Source of the DNA: Oscillospiraceae bacterium
GTDB lineage: Bacteria; Bacillota; Clostridia; Oscillospirales; Oscillospiraceae
Reading direction: 5' to 3'
Length of the DNA: 64,000 nucleotides
Assembly: GCA_910575505.1 (NCBI GenBank)
Contig: CAJTFK010000007.1
Coordinates: 106,143-170,142 of the forward strand
In this document: positions 7,780 through 15,665 of the stretch, in pieces
How positions within the stretch are numbered: position 1 is the first letter of the stretch
How the letters are laid out: each line of letters starts with the position of its first letter
Program-made: the position numbers and the translations under genes
The notes under the pieces: model-generated
Database searches by the model: none
What the model was told of the DNA's origin: nothing
What the model saw: only the letters and a program-made list of their open reading frames with translations

Positions 7780-8349
7780 GTGCGGCTGACGCCCATGCGG
7801 TTTAAGGACTTCACCTGGCCCCACAATCCGGAGGTCTATACGGTGGAGTACCGGCGGCGGATCGCCGTCCATCAGGCGCCCTTCGGGGGCTGCGTTTTAC
7901 AGGACCTGGGCAGGGCCTGCCGGGTGCTGCGGGGAGAGGGGACCTTTGCCGGGCCGGGGGCCTACGAGCGGTTTCGGGAGCTGGCGGCGGTGTTCCGCCA
8001 GGAGGGGCCGGGACTGCTGGTCCATCCGGTGTGGCAGACGGAACGGGCCTATTTCACAGCGCTGGAGGCGGCGGAAAAGCCTCTGCCAGACTATGTGCGC
8101 TACCGCTTTGAGTTCTGGGAGGACTGGGGCGGATACGACGGGGGACTGCGGGAGATTCAGGAGAGCGGCGCGACGGAGAGCGGCCAGGCCGGGGAGGCGG
8201 CCTCACTCCGGCATACCGTGAAGAAAGGGGACACCCTGTGGGGCATTGCCCGGCGCTACGGCGTGACCCTGGCGGCGCTGAAAGCGGCCAATCCCCAGAT
8301 CAAGAACCCGAATCTGATTTATCCGGGGGAGGAGGTGGTGATTCCGTGA
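7780..8349 (+). CDS. LysM tail/baseplate protein (XkdP-like)
   Basis: 189 residues. The N-terminal domain (LTPMRFKDFTWPHNPEVYTV) is the start typical of XkdP-type proteins that sit at the tail-baseplate junction. The C-terminal ~47 residues are a clear LysM domain (HTVKKGDTLWGIARRYGV, then LIYPGEEVVIP), which binds peptidoglycan. The GTG start at 7780 follows a GGGGGGAGGGG purine run. The gene overlaps the next by 4 bp. LysM here fits cell-wall anchoring of the tail hub. Confidence 0.8.
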   Translation: MRLTPMRFKDFTWPHNPEVYTVEYRRRIAVHQAPFGGCVLQDLGRACRVLRGEGTFAGPGAYERFRELAAVFRQEGPGLLVHPVWQTERAYFTALEAAEKPLPDYVRYRFEFWEDWGGYDGGLREIQESGATESGQAGEAASLRHTVKKGDTLWGIARRYGVTLAALKAANPQIKNPNLIYPGEEVVIP

Positions 8350-9317
8350 CGGGAACCATCTACACGGCGGACCACCATGTCTATGAGCTGCCGGCTCTGC
8401 TCCGCGGGAACGTTGTCCGCACCGGCTCCGTGCCCTGCGACAGCTTTTCCGTGACCTTTCTCTATGAAAAGGACATGCTGCCGGTGCTGGAAAAGGCCGC
8501 GGGCTTCACGGCCCGGGAGGGCGGCAGGGTGATGCTGCGGGGGGTGGCGGACGAATACACCGTGGAGCTGGGGCCGGCCGGCCTCACCGCCTCCCTGACA
8601 GGCCGGGGCTACGCCGCCCGACTGCTGGATAATGAGTCCCGGCCCGTCACCTATGAGCACGCCACTCTGGAGGAGATCGTGCGGCGGCACGTGACCCCCT
8701 ACGGCGTGAAGAGCGGGGAGATTGCCCCTCTGCGGGCGGACTCGGTTTACACCGTGGCGACGGGAACCAGCCAGTGGAAGGCTCTGGAGGGCTTCTGCCG
8801 GACCTATGGGGACTTCTCGCCCCGGTTCAGCGGGGAGGGCCTTCTGCTGGCGGCTCCGGAGCGGCCCGGGCGGCGGCTGGCCATCGGAGACGGGGACCCG
8901 GTGCTGCGGTGCGTCCTGCGGGAAGACCACTACGGCGTGCTGACGGAGGCCCTGGTCATTGACAAGACCCGGAACGCCTCCTACTCCGTGAAAAATCCGG
9001 AGCTGATCGCCAAGGGCGGCCAGTGCCGCCGGGTCATCTACACGCCGGGACAGAGCACCTGGGACGCCATGCGCTACACCGGGGACTATCAGATCCGGCG
9101 GTCTCAGGAGGAGGAATGGAGCGCGGTGGTGACGCTGCCGGGGAGCTTTCCGGCGGAGCCGGGGGACCGGGTGGAGCTGGACCTGGGGCGGCTGGGGCTC
9201 CGGGGGACCTTCCGGGTGGCGGAGACGGAGGACTCTTTTTCCGCCCGGGACGGGGCGGTGTCGGCACTGACGCTGAAAAAGGAAGGAGTGGGAGCATGTG
9301 GCTATCGAAACAGATGA
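8346..9317 (+). CDS. Baseplate hub, late control gene D-like (XkdQ)
   Basis: 323 residues. Tail hub proteins of the gpD/gp27 type form the trimeric ring that carries the spike. Evidence is the immediate downstream position from the LysM protein, as in PBSX (XkdP-XkdQ), the mid-region SLTGRGYAARLLDNESRPVT resembling the conserved DxxxLL segment of this family, and the length. GTG 8346 overlaps the upstream TGA. Its 3' end overlaps the next gene by 22 bp. Confidence 0.75.
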   Translation: MTGTIYTADHHVYELPALLRGNVVRTGSVPCDSFSVTFLYEKDMLPVLEKAAGFTAREGGRVMLRGVADEYTVELGPAGLTASLTGRGYAARLLDNESRPVTYEHATLEEIVRRHVTPYGVKSGEIAPLRADSVYTVATGTSQWKALEGFCRTYGDFSPRFSGEGLLLAAPERPGRRLAIGDGDPVLRCVLREDHYGVLTEALVIDKTRNASYSVKNPELIAKGGQCRRVIYTPGQSTWDAMRYTGDYQIRRSQEEEWSAVVTLPGSFPAEPGDRVELDLGRLGLRGTFRVAETEDSFSARDGAVSALTLKKEGVGACGYRNR

Positions 9318-9688
9318 AGCCGGAGACGGCCACCACCGACGCGGATCTGGGGGTCACCACCATCGCGGGGAACAGCGTGGGTGTTGTGACCCGGGGAGAG
9401 GTCCGGTCCCTGCCGGTCTACGGCCCCGGCGGCTATGCCTGGCTGCCGGGAAACGGGGCGGAGGTGCTGGTCATCAAGGGCGGCCCCGGCGGAGAGGAGC
9501 AGTGCGTAGCAGGGGCCAGGCAGTCGCCTCCCGTCGGACTGCTGCCCGGCGAGGTCTGCGTTTACGGCCCCGGCGATACTCAGGTCTGCCTGCGGCGGGA
9601 CGGGACTCTGGAGCTCCGGGGCGGAACCGTGTCTATCCACGGGCGGCTGCTGATTAACGGCGAGCCTTACCGGCCCTGCTACTGCTGA
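9296..9688 (+). CDS. Baseplate assembly/spike-type protein (gpV/XkdR position)
   Basis: 130 residues, Gly-rich and beta-rich. It contains GEVRSLPVYGPGGYAWLPG and ends with repeated strands (LELRGGTVSIHGRLLINGE), consistent with an OB-fold plus short beta-helix as in gpV-like spikes. The position between hub and gp25 fits the XkdR slot. ATG 9296 has GGAAGGAGTGGGAGC upstream. Confidence 0.65.
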   Translation: MWLSKQMKPETATTDADLGVTTIAGNSVGVVTRGEVRSLPVYGPGGYAWLPGNGAEVLVIKGGPGGEEQCVAGARQSPPVGLLPGEVCVYGPGDTQVCLRRDGTLELRGGTVSIHGRLLINGEPYRPCYC

Positions 9689-9705
9689 TAAGGGGGGAGC
9701 GGGAT

Positions 9706-10044
9706 ATGGAGCTGAAGCTGAAAGACGGGGACTATGTCCCCGACGGCGCAGGGGGTCTGTGCCGCCTGGAGGGGCGGGAGGCGCTTTTGCAGCGGGTGCT
9801 GTTCCGGCTGACGGCCCGGCGGGGAAGCTTCCCCTTCTGGGAGACCCTTGGGAGCCGCCTGGGAGAGCTGGGACGGCTGCCCGCCGCCGCCCGCCCCGCC
9901 GCCGCCCGGCAGTATGCCGCCGAGGCCCTGGAGGAGGAGGCAGTGACGGTGGAAAACGTGACGCTGGGGCCCGGGGGACAGGTGACGGCAGAGCTGAGGT
10001 ACGAGGGCGGCATCCTGCCGGTGACGGTGGAGGTGCTGCCGTGA
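9706..10044 (+). CDS. Baseplate wedge gp25/GPW-like protein (XkdS)
   Basis: 112 residues. The pattern ALLQRVLFRLTARRGSFPFW followed by TLGSRL matches the gp25/W lysozyme-like baseplate wedge family, which initiates sheath assembly. ATG 9706 has AAGGGGGGAGCGGGAT upstream. It is directly upstream of baseplate J, the conserved order. Confidence 0.8.
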   Translation: MELKLKDGDYVPDGAGGLCRLEGREALLQRVLFRLTARRGSFPFWETLGSRLGELGRLPAAARPAAARQYAAEALEEEAVTVENVTLGPGGQVTAELRYEGGILPVTVEVLP

Positions 10045-10058
10045 GGGGGGGAGGACGG

Positions 10059-11129
10059 ATGAGAAGCACAGAGGAAATCTATGAATCGCTTCTGGCGGCC
10101 TTTGGAGAGCGGGCGGGCTTCCGGCCGGAGGCGGGCTGTGATCTGGCGGTGCGGCTGTGGGCTGCGGCGGCGGAGCTCCAGGCGCTGGAGATGCAGGCGG
10201 ACTGGGTGCTCGACCAGAGCTTTCCCCAGACGGCTCAGGGAATCTATCTGGACCGGCACGGGGACATGCGGGGGCTGAGGCGGGTGCCCGCCGCCCGGGC
10301 GGCGGGGGTGCTGCGGTTCTCTGTGGAGAGCCCGCCTATGGCGGACGTGGCCATTCCGGCGGGGACGGTGTGCATGACGGCGGGAGAGGTCCGCTTTCAG
10401 ACCACCGGGGCCGTCACACTGAGGGCGGGGGAGCGGTACGCCGACGCGGCGGCGGAGGCCCTGGAGCCCGGAACAGGCGGCAATGCCGCGCCGGGAGCGG
10501 TGCGGTTTTTGACGGCCTGCCCCATGGCCGTCACAGCGGTGACCAATCCCGACGCTTTCACCGGCGGCGCAGATGAGGAGAGCGACGGGGCCTTCCGGGC
10601 CCGGATTCTGGAGAGCTACCGGCGGCTGCCCAACGGGGCCAATGCCGCCTGGTATGAGGAGACGGCCATGAGCCGGCCCGGGGTGACGGCGGCCCGGGCC
10701 GTGGGCCGGGCCCGGGGCGTCGGGACTGTGGACGTCTACGTTGCCGGAGAAAACGGACTGCCCTCTCAGGAGCTGCTGGAGGAGCTGAACGGGGTGTTCC
10801 GGGAAAAGCGGGAGATCGCCGTGGACGTGGAAGTGAAAGCGCCCCGGGTCCGGACGGTGGACGTCTGCGTGTCCGCGGCCCCCAGGGAGGGGGCGGACCG
10901 GGAGGCGGTTCTGGAGGCGGTGAGCAAGGCGGCGGCGGACTATTTCGGCGGCCGCCTCCTGGGCCGGCCGGTGCGCCTGGCGGACCTGGGAAACCGCATC
11001 TATGCTCTGGAGGACGTGGAGAACTACCGCATCACCGCGCCCGGGGAGGACCTGGCGGCGGACGACGCCGTGCTGCCGGTGCTGGGGACGCTGACGGTGA
11101 CGGCCATGGAGGACGGGGCGGATGTATGA
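10059..11129 (+). CDS. Baseplate J family protein (XkdT)
   Basis: 356 residues. Baseplate J/gp47 proteins form the wedge arms that trigger contraction. Recognisable segments are FPQTAQGIYLDRHGDMRGL near residue 55, the central GTGGNAAPGAV, and RRLPNGANAAWYEETAMSRPGVTAAR near residue 190, typical of the family. The start at 10059 follows GGGGGGGAGGACGG. It overlaps the next gene by 8 bp. Length is normal. Confidence 0.9.
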   Translation: MRSTEEIYESLLAAFGERAGFRPEAGCDLAVRLWAAAAELQALEMQADWVLDQSFPQTAQGIYLDRHGDMRGLRRVPAARAAGVLRFSVESPPMADVAIPAGTVCMTAGEVRFQTTGAVTLRAGERYADAAAEALEPGTGGNAAPGAVRFLTACPMAVTAVTNPDAFTGGADEESDGAFRARILESYRRLPNGANAAWYEETAMSRPGVTAARAVGRARGVGTVDVYVAGENGLPSQELLEELNGVFREKREIAVDVEVKAPRVRTVDVCVSAAPREGADREAVLEAVSKAAADYFGGRLLGRPVRLADLGNRIYALEDVENYRITAPGEDLAADDAVLPVLGTLTVTAMEDGADV

Positions 11130-11688
11130 GGCGTGCCTGAAAAGACTGCTGGAGCCACTGGGGGTCTATGACCTGTCGCCAAGGTCCGTCAGCGGGGCGG
11201 AGCTTTGCGCCCTGGGCCTGGGACTGGACGCCGCCGCCGGGCGCTTGGACCGGGCGGAGCGGGAGGGCCTGGCCGCCACGGCGGAGGACGAGGGTCTCCG
11301 CCGCCGGGAAGCCCTCTTTGCCCGCAGGCCGGCGGCATTTACGCCGGAGACCCGGCGGGCGGCCATTGCCGCCCTCATGGGCATCGACGGGGACAGCCTG
11401 ACCCCCGGGGCCATCGACAGTGCCATCCGGGGCTGCGGCATCCGGGCCAGGGCCATTGAGATGGGAGGACAGAAGCTGCGGGTAATCTTCCCGGAGACGG
11501 CGGGGGAGCCCCCGGAGTTCGGACAGATTCAAAAAATCATTTTGGACATCCTGCCCTGCCACCTGGAGGTGGAATTCTATTTCCGCTATCTCACCTGGGC
11601 GGAGTGCGAGCGGGCCGGCCATACCTGGGCGGCGGTGGAGGAGCACACCTGGGAGAGCTTTCAGCTGGCGGTGCCGCCGGAGGACTGA
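11122..11688 (+). CDS. YmfQ/DUF2313-like tail protein (XkdU)
   Basis: 188 residues. It follows baseplate J as in PBSX and Mu (gp48). The N-terminal LLEPLGVYDLSPRSVSGAEL and mid-region RRAAIAALMGIDGDSLTPGAI match the family layout. The protein joins baseplate wedges to tail fibres. It is the last phage gene before a strong terminator. No fibre, holin or endolysin gene follows. Confidence 0.75.
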   Translation: MYEACLKRLLEPLGVYDLSPRSVSGAELCALGLGLDAAAGRLDRAEREGLAATAEDEGLRRREALFARRPAAFTPETRRAAIAALMGIDGDSLTPGAIDSAIRGCGIRARAIEMGGQKLRVIFPETAGEPPEFGQIQKIILDILPCHLEVEFYFRYLTWAECERAGHTWAAVEEHTWESFQLAVPPED

Positions 11689-11708
11689 AAGGGACGAGGA
11701 CGGAAAAA

Positions 11709-11743
11709 CACCCTGCCGGGGATATCCCGGCAGGGTGCTTTTT
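11709..11743 (+). terminator. Intrinsic terminator of the phage cluster
   Basis: A perfect 12-bp stem CACCCTGCCGGG (11709-11720)/CCCGGCAGGGTG (11726-11737) followed by CTTTTT, 20 bp after the YmfQ stop. Upstream A-residues make it partly bidirectional. Confidence 0.9.
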
Positions 11744-11856
11744 GCTGCTTCGGACCGGGCACTGGCACTTCCAAAAAACGGGGCGGGACAGCGCCCCCTG
11801 CGCCTCGGCCTCCTGACAAAATGCGTGGGCGGACACGGCCAAAACGGAAAAAGGAC

Positions 11857-11887
11857 TTGACTTGGAGGGGACTCCAGGGAGTATGCT
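11857..11887 (+). promoter_or_regulatory. MerR-type promoter with 19-bp spacer
   Basis: -35 TTGACT (11857-11862) and -10 TATGCT (11882-11887) are separated by 19 bp, two more than usual, which is the hallmark of MerR-family activated promoters. The spacer holds the dyad CTTGGAG-GGGA-CTCCAGG, close to the operators of AdhR/NmlR-type regulators. The MerR gene lies 138 bp downstream, so autoregulation is likely. Confidence 0.75.
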
Positions 11888-11907
11888 GGAGAAAAGGAGG
11901 CGTGACC

Positions 11908-11994
11908 ATGGAAAATGCCGGCTTTGGCCGCGTCCTGAGAAAGAAGCGCCGGCGTCCGGATGAAGCCGGAGACCCGTCTCCGGCTCTTCTGTGA
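11908..11994 (+). CDS. 28-residue basic leader ORF before merR-type gene
   Basis: ATG 11908 follows a very strong AAAAGGAGGCGTGACC site and lies 21 bp after the -10 of the MerR-type promoter. The peptide is Arg/Lys-rich in the middle (RVLRKKRRRPDE) and ends SPALL. It could be a true small protein, a translational leader, or a truncated start of a target gene. I know no family match. Confidence 0.5.
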   Translation: MENAGFGRVLRKKRRRPDEAGDPSPALL

Positions 11995-12024
11995 GGCGGC
12001 GGGAAGGGGAAAGGAATCGGAGCC

Positions 12025-12390
12025 ATGACCATCAAGGAAGTAAGCGAGAAATACGGACTGACGCCGGACACGCTGCGGTACTATGAGCGGGTGGGCATCA
12101 TTCCCCCAGTGCCCCGGAAGAAAAGCGGCGTCCGGGACTACGACGAGGCCGCCTGCGGCTGGGTGGAGCTGATGAAGTGCATGCGCTCCGCCGGGGTGCG
12201 CATCGAGGCCCTGATTGAGTACAGCAGTCTCTTTCAGCAGGGAGACGGGACGGCGGAGGCCCGGAAGGAGCTGCTGATTGACCAGCGGCGGCAGCTGATG
12301 GAGCGGATGGAGGATATGCGGCGCTCCCTGGACCGGCTCAACCGGAAGATTGAGCACTATGAACGCCTGACCGGGAAGGCGGAGAGCTGA
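12025..12390 (+). CDS. MerR family transcriptional regulator (AdhR/NmlR-like)
   Basis: 121 residues. The N-terminal winged helix is typical: MTIKEVSEKYGLTPDTLRYY, then ERVGIIPPVPR, then RDYDEAA. A C-terminal dimer coiled coil spans about residues 78-118. It lacks the C-terminal cysteine pair of metal sensors. Only single cysteines occur near residues 48 and 56, so it resembles the aldehyde/thiol-stress AdhR-type group rather than MerR/CueR. It is downstream of a matching MerR-type promoter and is probably autoregulated. No target enzyme follows, since a repeat element abuts its stop codon. Confidence 0.9.
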   Translation: MTIKEVSEKYGLTPDTLRYYERVGIIPPVPRKKSGVRDYDEAACGWVELMKCMRSAGVRIEALIEYSSLFQQGDGTAEARKELLIDQRRQLMERMEDMRRSLDRLNRKIEHYERLTGKAES

Positions 12391-12550
12391 GAACCTGTAT
12401 TCACAATCGCTGAACGCCGTCTGAGCGGTCTTTTCCCCGTCATACTGCGTCGTTTTCCCTTGCCATACGTCAGTATGGCCGCGGAAAATCTCCTTGTCTG
12501 ACGGGAAAAATCCTCGACCATCCGACATTCTCCGGTTATGAATAGGTTCT
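12390..12550 (+). repeat. Dispersed ~160-bp palindromic element C, copy 2
   Basis: It starts AGAACCTGTATTCACAA at the last base of the MerR stop codon and ends ATGAATAGGTTCT, so the ends form imperfect terminal inverted repeats. The interior includes CTGAACGCCGTCTGAGCGGT and TTGTCTGACGGGAAAAATCC, shared with the copy at 18582. No ORF is seen. Confidence 0.75.
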
Positions 12551-12606
12551 GAGCCGGGGGCCGCAAAAGAGGCCGCCCGGAGGATGGCCGGAAAAACGAA
12601 GGCCGC

Positions 12607-12638
12607 GAGAGAAACCCGCCGGGGTTTCTCTCTTTTTT
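12607..12638 (+). terminator. Intrinsic terminator
   Basis: Stem GAGAGAAACCC (12607-12617)/GGGTTTCTCTC (12622-12632) with a T6 run. Together with element C it ends the MerR transcript. Confidence 0.85.
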
Positions 12639-12813
12639 CGGCTGTCCTGTTGGGAGAGCCTGCGGGGTTTGCCGGGGTCCCGAATCCCCGGACCCGGCGG
12701 ACACCCTGGGACGGGCGAAGGGACAGGGAGTGTCTGACCGGCAGATTTTATTTTGCAGGGGCTGCCCCCCCGGGCGGCCCGATGTGAGGCCCGGGCCTTG
12801 TATGATTTGAGCT

Positions 12814-12846
12814 GTTTTGCGGCTGCCGCCGTTTACGGCGGCCCCT
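12814..12846 (-). repeat. Hairpin repeat D, copy 2 (inverted)
   Basis: GTTTTGCGGCTGCCGCC followed by GTTTACGGCGGC is the reverse complement of the 7666-7703 unit. The stem is GCCGCC/GGCGGC. Confidence 0.6.
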
Positions 12847-12861
12847 GCATCACGGTCCTGT

Positions 12862-12910
12862 TATAGTCACCGCAGTTGAAAAGAAGCATCAGCTTCTTTT
12901 CAACGAGTGC
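12862..12910 (-). repeat. Short palindromic repeat B, copy 2 (inverted)
   Basis: Reverse complement of 2399-2447 with one mismatch in 49 bp. The 13-bp stem (12875-12887/12892-12904) is fully conserved. Confidence 0.85.
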
Positions 12911-13234
12911 GGCGGTGATTCGCTGCACAGGCTGAAAAACGGCCCTGTGCCGGCCATATAAAATGCGTGAACGGACGCGCCCGGGGACACGGGAGATCAA
13001 TCTTGCTCCATAAATTTCCGAATCTCTGCCGGAGCAGATGCGGCGCAGCACCATTCGGTTGACATAATTCTTGCCGGAAGCCGAAAAACACGCCCAGGCA
13101 TATGCCGAGGAAGCAAGAACAATTTCCAAATTCAAGAAATTGATTTCCCTGCCGGGGAATGTCCCGCTTGTGTTTTTTCCGCCGCAGGCGTATGATGAAG
13201 AAAAACGCCCCATGGGGCGGCGGGGAGGATCATT

Positions 13235-13933
13235 GTGGAAGCTGTCAGACGGGGGTATGAGCCCAGGGACGCGGAGGCCTTCGGCCCCAGGGGGCAGGCG
13301 GTTCTGCGGGGCGCAATGGAGGAGCTGCGTTTTCTTCTGAACCGGGGCTACGAGCTGAAATCCGCCTCCACATTCATCTGCAACCACTATCTTCTCAGCG
13401 AGCGCCAGCGGATGGCCCTGGCCCGCGTGGTCTCCGCAGACGCCGCGCTGGAGGCCCGGCGGGGCAGGGAGCTGGCGGAGCCGCCGGAGGTCCTGATTCT
13501 GGACGGGTTCAACACCATCATCACTCTGGAGGTGGCCCTGTCCGGCTCCCTTCTGCTGGAGGGCATGGACGGTACGGTCCGGGACCTGGCGGGGCTTCGG
13601 GGGACCTACCGCGTTGTGGACAAGACGCTGAGGGCGGCGGACCTGCTGCTGGACCGGCTGGAGCGGCTGGAGGTCCGGAGGGCGGAGTTCCTTCTGGACC
13701 GGCAGGTTTCCAATTCCGGACGGCTCCGGACGCTGCTGCTGGAGCGGGCCGAAGGCCGGAACACAGAGGTGCGGGTGGAGCTGGACCCCCAGGTGGACCG
13801 CCGCCTCTACGGACTGCCCGGCGTGGTTACCGCCGACGCCGTCATTCTGGACAGGTGCGAAAGCTGGTACAACCTGAACCGGCGGATTATCCGGGAGAGC
13901 GTGCCGGAGGCGTGGGTGGTCCGGCTGTTCTGA
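13235..13933 (+). CDS. DUF434 domain-containing protein
   Basis: 232 residues. It matches the DUF434/DUF5616 family, whose function is unknown. Conserved segments seen are RGYEPRDAEAFGPRG, then RFLLNRGYELKSASTFICNH, then ILDGFNTIITLEVALSGS near residue 88, then FLLDRQVSNSGRL near 150, then GVVTADAVILDR near 205. The last part resembles a PIN/NYN-like acidic motif layout, so nuclease activity is a speculation only. GTG 13235 follows GGGGAGGATCATT. It ends at a bidirectional terminator shared with the convergent transporter. Confidence 0.85.
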   Translation: MEAVRRGYEPRDAEAFGPRGQAVLRGAMEELRFLLNRGYELKSASTFICNHYLLSERQRMALARVVSADAALEARRGRELAEPPEVLILDGFNTIITLEVALSGSLLLEGMDGTVRDLAGLRGTYRVVDKTLRAADLLLDRLERLEVRRAEFLLDRQVSNSGRLRTLLLERAEGRNTEVRVELDPQVDRRLYGLPGVVTADAVILDRCESWYNLNRRIIRESVPEAWVVRLF

Positions 13934-13944
13934 ACCAAAAAAGA

Positions 13945-13974
13945 CAGGGGACGCCGGATGTCCGGCGTCCCCTG
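13945..13974. terminator. Bidirectional terminator between convergent genes
   Basis: A 14-bp perfect stem CAGGGGACGCCGGA/TCCGGCGTCCCCTG with a TG loop, A-run on the left and ATTTTC on the right. It serves the DUF434 gene (+) and the NSS transporter (-). Confidence 0.9.
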
Positions 13975-14012
13975 ATTTTCTGCGGAAGGGGCTGCGGGGA
14001 GGAGGCGGCGGC

Positions 14013-15383
14013 TCACAGCAGGCCCATCACCAGGATTGCCAGCACCAGCACCGGCAGAACAAACTGGAAGTAGGGCTTCAGCCCTCTGGGCATGTTCAGG
14101 CCCCGGCCGGCGTTGGCCTCCGCCAGGTAATTGTCCCAGCCCCAGCCCCACCTGGTGACGCAGAACAGCACGTACACCAGAGAGCCCAGAGGCAGGAGGA
14201 GATTGCTGACAATGAAGTCCTCGATGTCCAGCACCTGACCCACGCTGCCGTTGGGCAGGGCGAGTTCGAAGTACCAAAGGTTATAGCCCAGAACGCAGGG
14301 CATACTGGCCAGCAGCATGAATACGCCGTTGAACAGGGCGGCCTTCCTTCGGGACCAGCCGAAATTGTCGATGCAGCTGGCCTGGAGGTTCTCAAACACG
14401 GCGATGACCGTGGAGAAGCTGGCGAAGGTCATGAACAGGAAGAACAGCGCTCCCCACAGGCGGCCGCCGGCCATGTTGATGAATACCTTGGGCAGGATCA
14501 TGAAGATCAGGGTGGGCCCCTGGTCCGGCTCCACACCGAAGGCGAAGCAGGCGGGGAAGATGATAAGGCCCGACATCAGAGCCACGAAGGTGTCCAGGGA
14601 GCAGATGCGCACCGCCTCGCTGGTCAGGGTGTTGTCCCGGCTCATGTAGCTGCCGAAGATCTCCATGGCGGCTATTCCCAAGCTCAGTGTGAAGAAGGCC
14701 TGATTCATAGCCGCGGTGGCCACATGGCCCAAGCCCGCCTCTGCCGCCCGCTGGAAGTCCGGCAGAAGATAGAACTTCACGCCCTCCAGGCCGCCGGGCA
14801 GCATCAGGCTGTGGACCGCCAACACGGCGATGAGGACCAGCAGGCCCAGCATCATCACCTTCGTGATACGCTCCAGGCCTTTCTGCAGGCCGAAGCTCAC
14901 CACCAGGAAGCCCACGACGACCGTCAGCGCCATCCAGGCGGTCATCTCCCAGGGGTTTGCCAGCATGTCGAAGAAAACCGCGTCCACGGCGTCCCCTGCC
15001 AGATGGGTAAAGGAGCCTGCGGCGAACTTGAAGAAATAGCCCAGCATCCAGCCGGAGACGGTGGTGTAGAACATCATCAGCAGGCAGCAGCCCGCGATGC
15101 AGAACCAGCCGTGAATGTGCCATTTGCTGCCGGCGGGCTCCAGGGCCTTGTACCCCGGCACGGCGCTTTTCCGGCTGGCCCGGCCCACCGCCAGCTCCAT
15201 GGTCAGCACCGGCACGCCCATGACGATTAAAAACAGCAGATAAAACAGCACAAAGACGCCGCCGCCGTTGGCCCCCGCCACATAGGGGAATTTCCACACG
15301 TTGCCGATGCCCACGGCGCAGCCGGCGCTTACCAGCAGGAAGCCCAGCCGGGATTGAAAGCGCTCCCGTTTTTTCGAATCCAT
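14013..15383 (-). CDS. Sodium-dependent transporter, NSS/SNF family
   Basis: 456 residues, integral membrane protein with about 11-12 helices. The N-terminal signature SAGCAVGIGNVWKFPYVAG (TM1) followed by NGGG is diagnostic of neurotransmitter:sodium symporters (LeuT/MhsT type). It probably imports an amino acid with Na+. Substrate cannot be read from sequence. The SxG unwound region in TM6 (FFTLSLGIAAM) is also present. ATG at 15383 has GAGGAGAGAAAAACAATCGT upstream. It is monocistronic, convergent to DUF434, and divergent from the FAD oxidoreductase. Confidence 0.92.
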   Translation of the reverse strand: MDSKKRERFQSRLGFLLVSAGCAVGIGNVWKFPYVAGANGGGVFVLFYLLFLIVMGVPVLTMELAVGRASRKSAVPGYKALEPAGSKWHIHGWFCIAGCCLLMMFYTTVSGWMLGYFFKFAAGSFTHLAGDAVDAVFFDMLANPWEMTAWMALTVVVGFLVVSFGLQKGLERITKVMMLGLLVLIAVLAVHSLMLPGGLEGVKFYLLPDFQRAAEAGLGHVATAAMNQAFFTLSLGIAAMEIFGSYMSRDNTLTSEAVRICSLDTFVALMSGLIIFPACFAFGVEPDQGPTLIFMILPKVFINMAGGRLWGALFFLFMTFASFSTVIAVFENLQASCIDNFGWSRRKAALFNGVFMLLASMPCVLGYNLWYFELALPNGSVGQVLDIEDFIVSNLLLPLGSLVYVLFCVTRWGWGWDNYLAEANAGRGLNMPRGLKPYFQFVLPVLVLAILVMGLL

Positions 15384-15665
15384 ACGATTGTTTTTCTCTC
15401 CTCTTCTTGTTCTTCTTGTAAAATAAAGGTTCAGGTCCGGAGCATGGCCGCCCCGGGCCGAAAGTATCCTTTATCATAGCGGACCGGAGGGAGAAAGTCA
15501 ATCCTTTCCGCCTGAAAGAGGGCATTTTTGCTGTTCCGCTGTAGAATCACCGGGGCGGAAAGACGCTTTTGCGCGTTTCCGCCAGCGGGCCCGCCGGCGG
15601 GGGCGGCCTCCCCCGCCTATAATTTCCGACCGAACGTGCATACTGACCGTCAGGAGGTGATCTGG

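Larger units (their letters stand above)
12551..13234. other. 684-bp intergenic tract with terminator and repeats
   Basis: No convincing gene. It holds a terminator (12607-12638), hairpin repeat D (12814-12846) and repeat B (12862-12910). Open frames across it lack ribosome sites and codon bias. The remainder (12640-12810 and 12911-13220) shows nothing I can assign. Confidence 0.6.
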
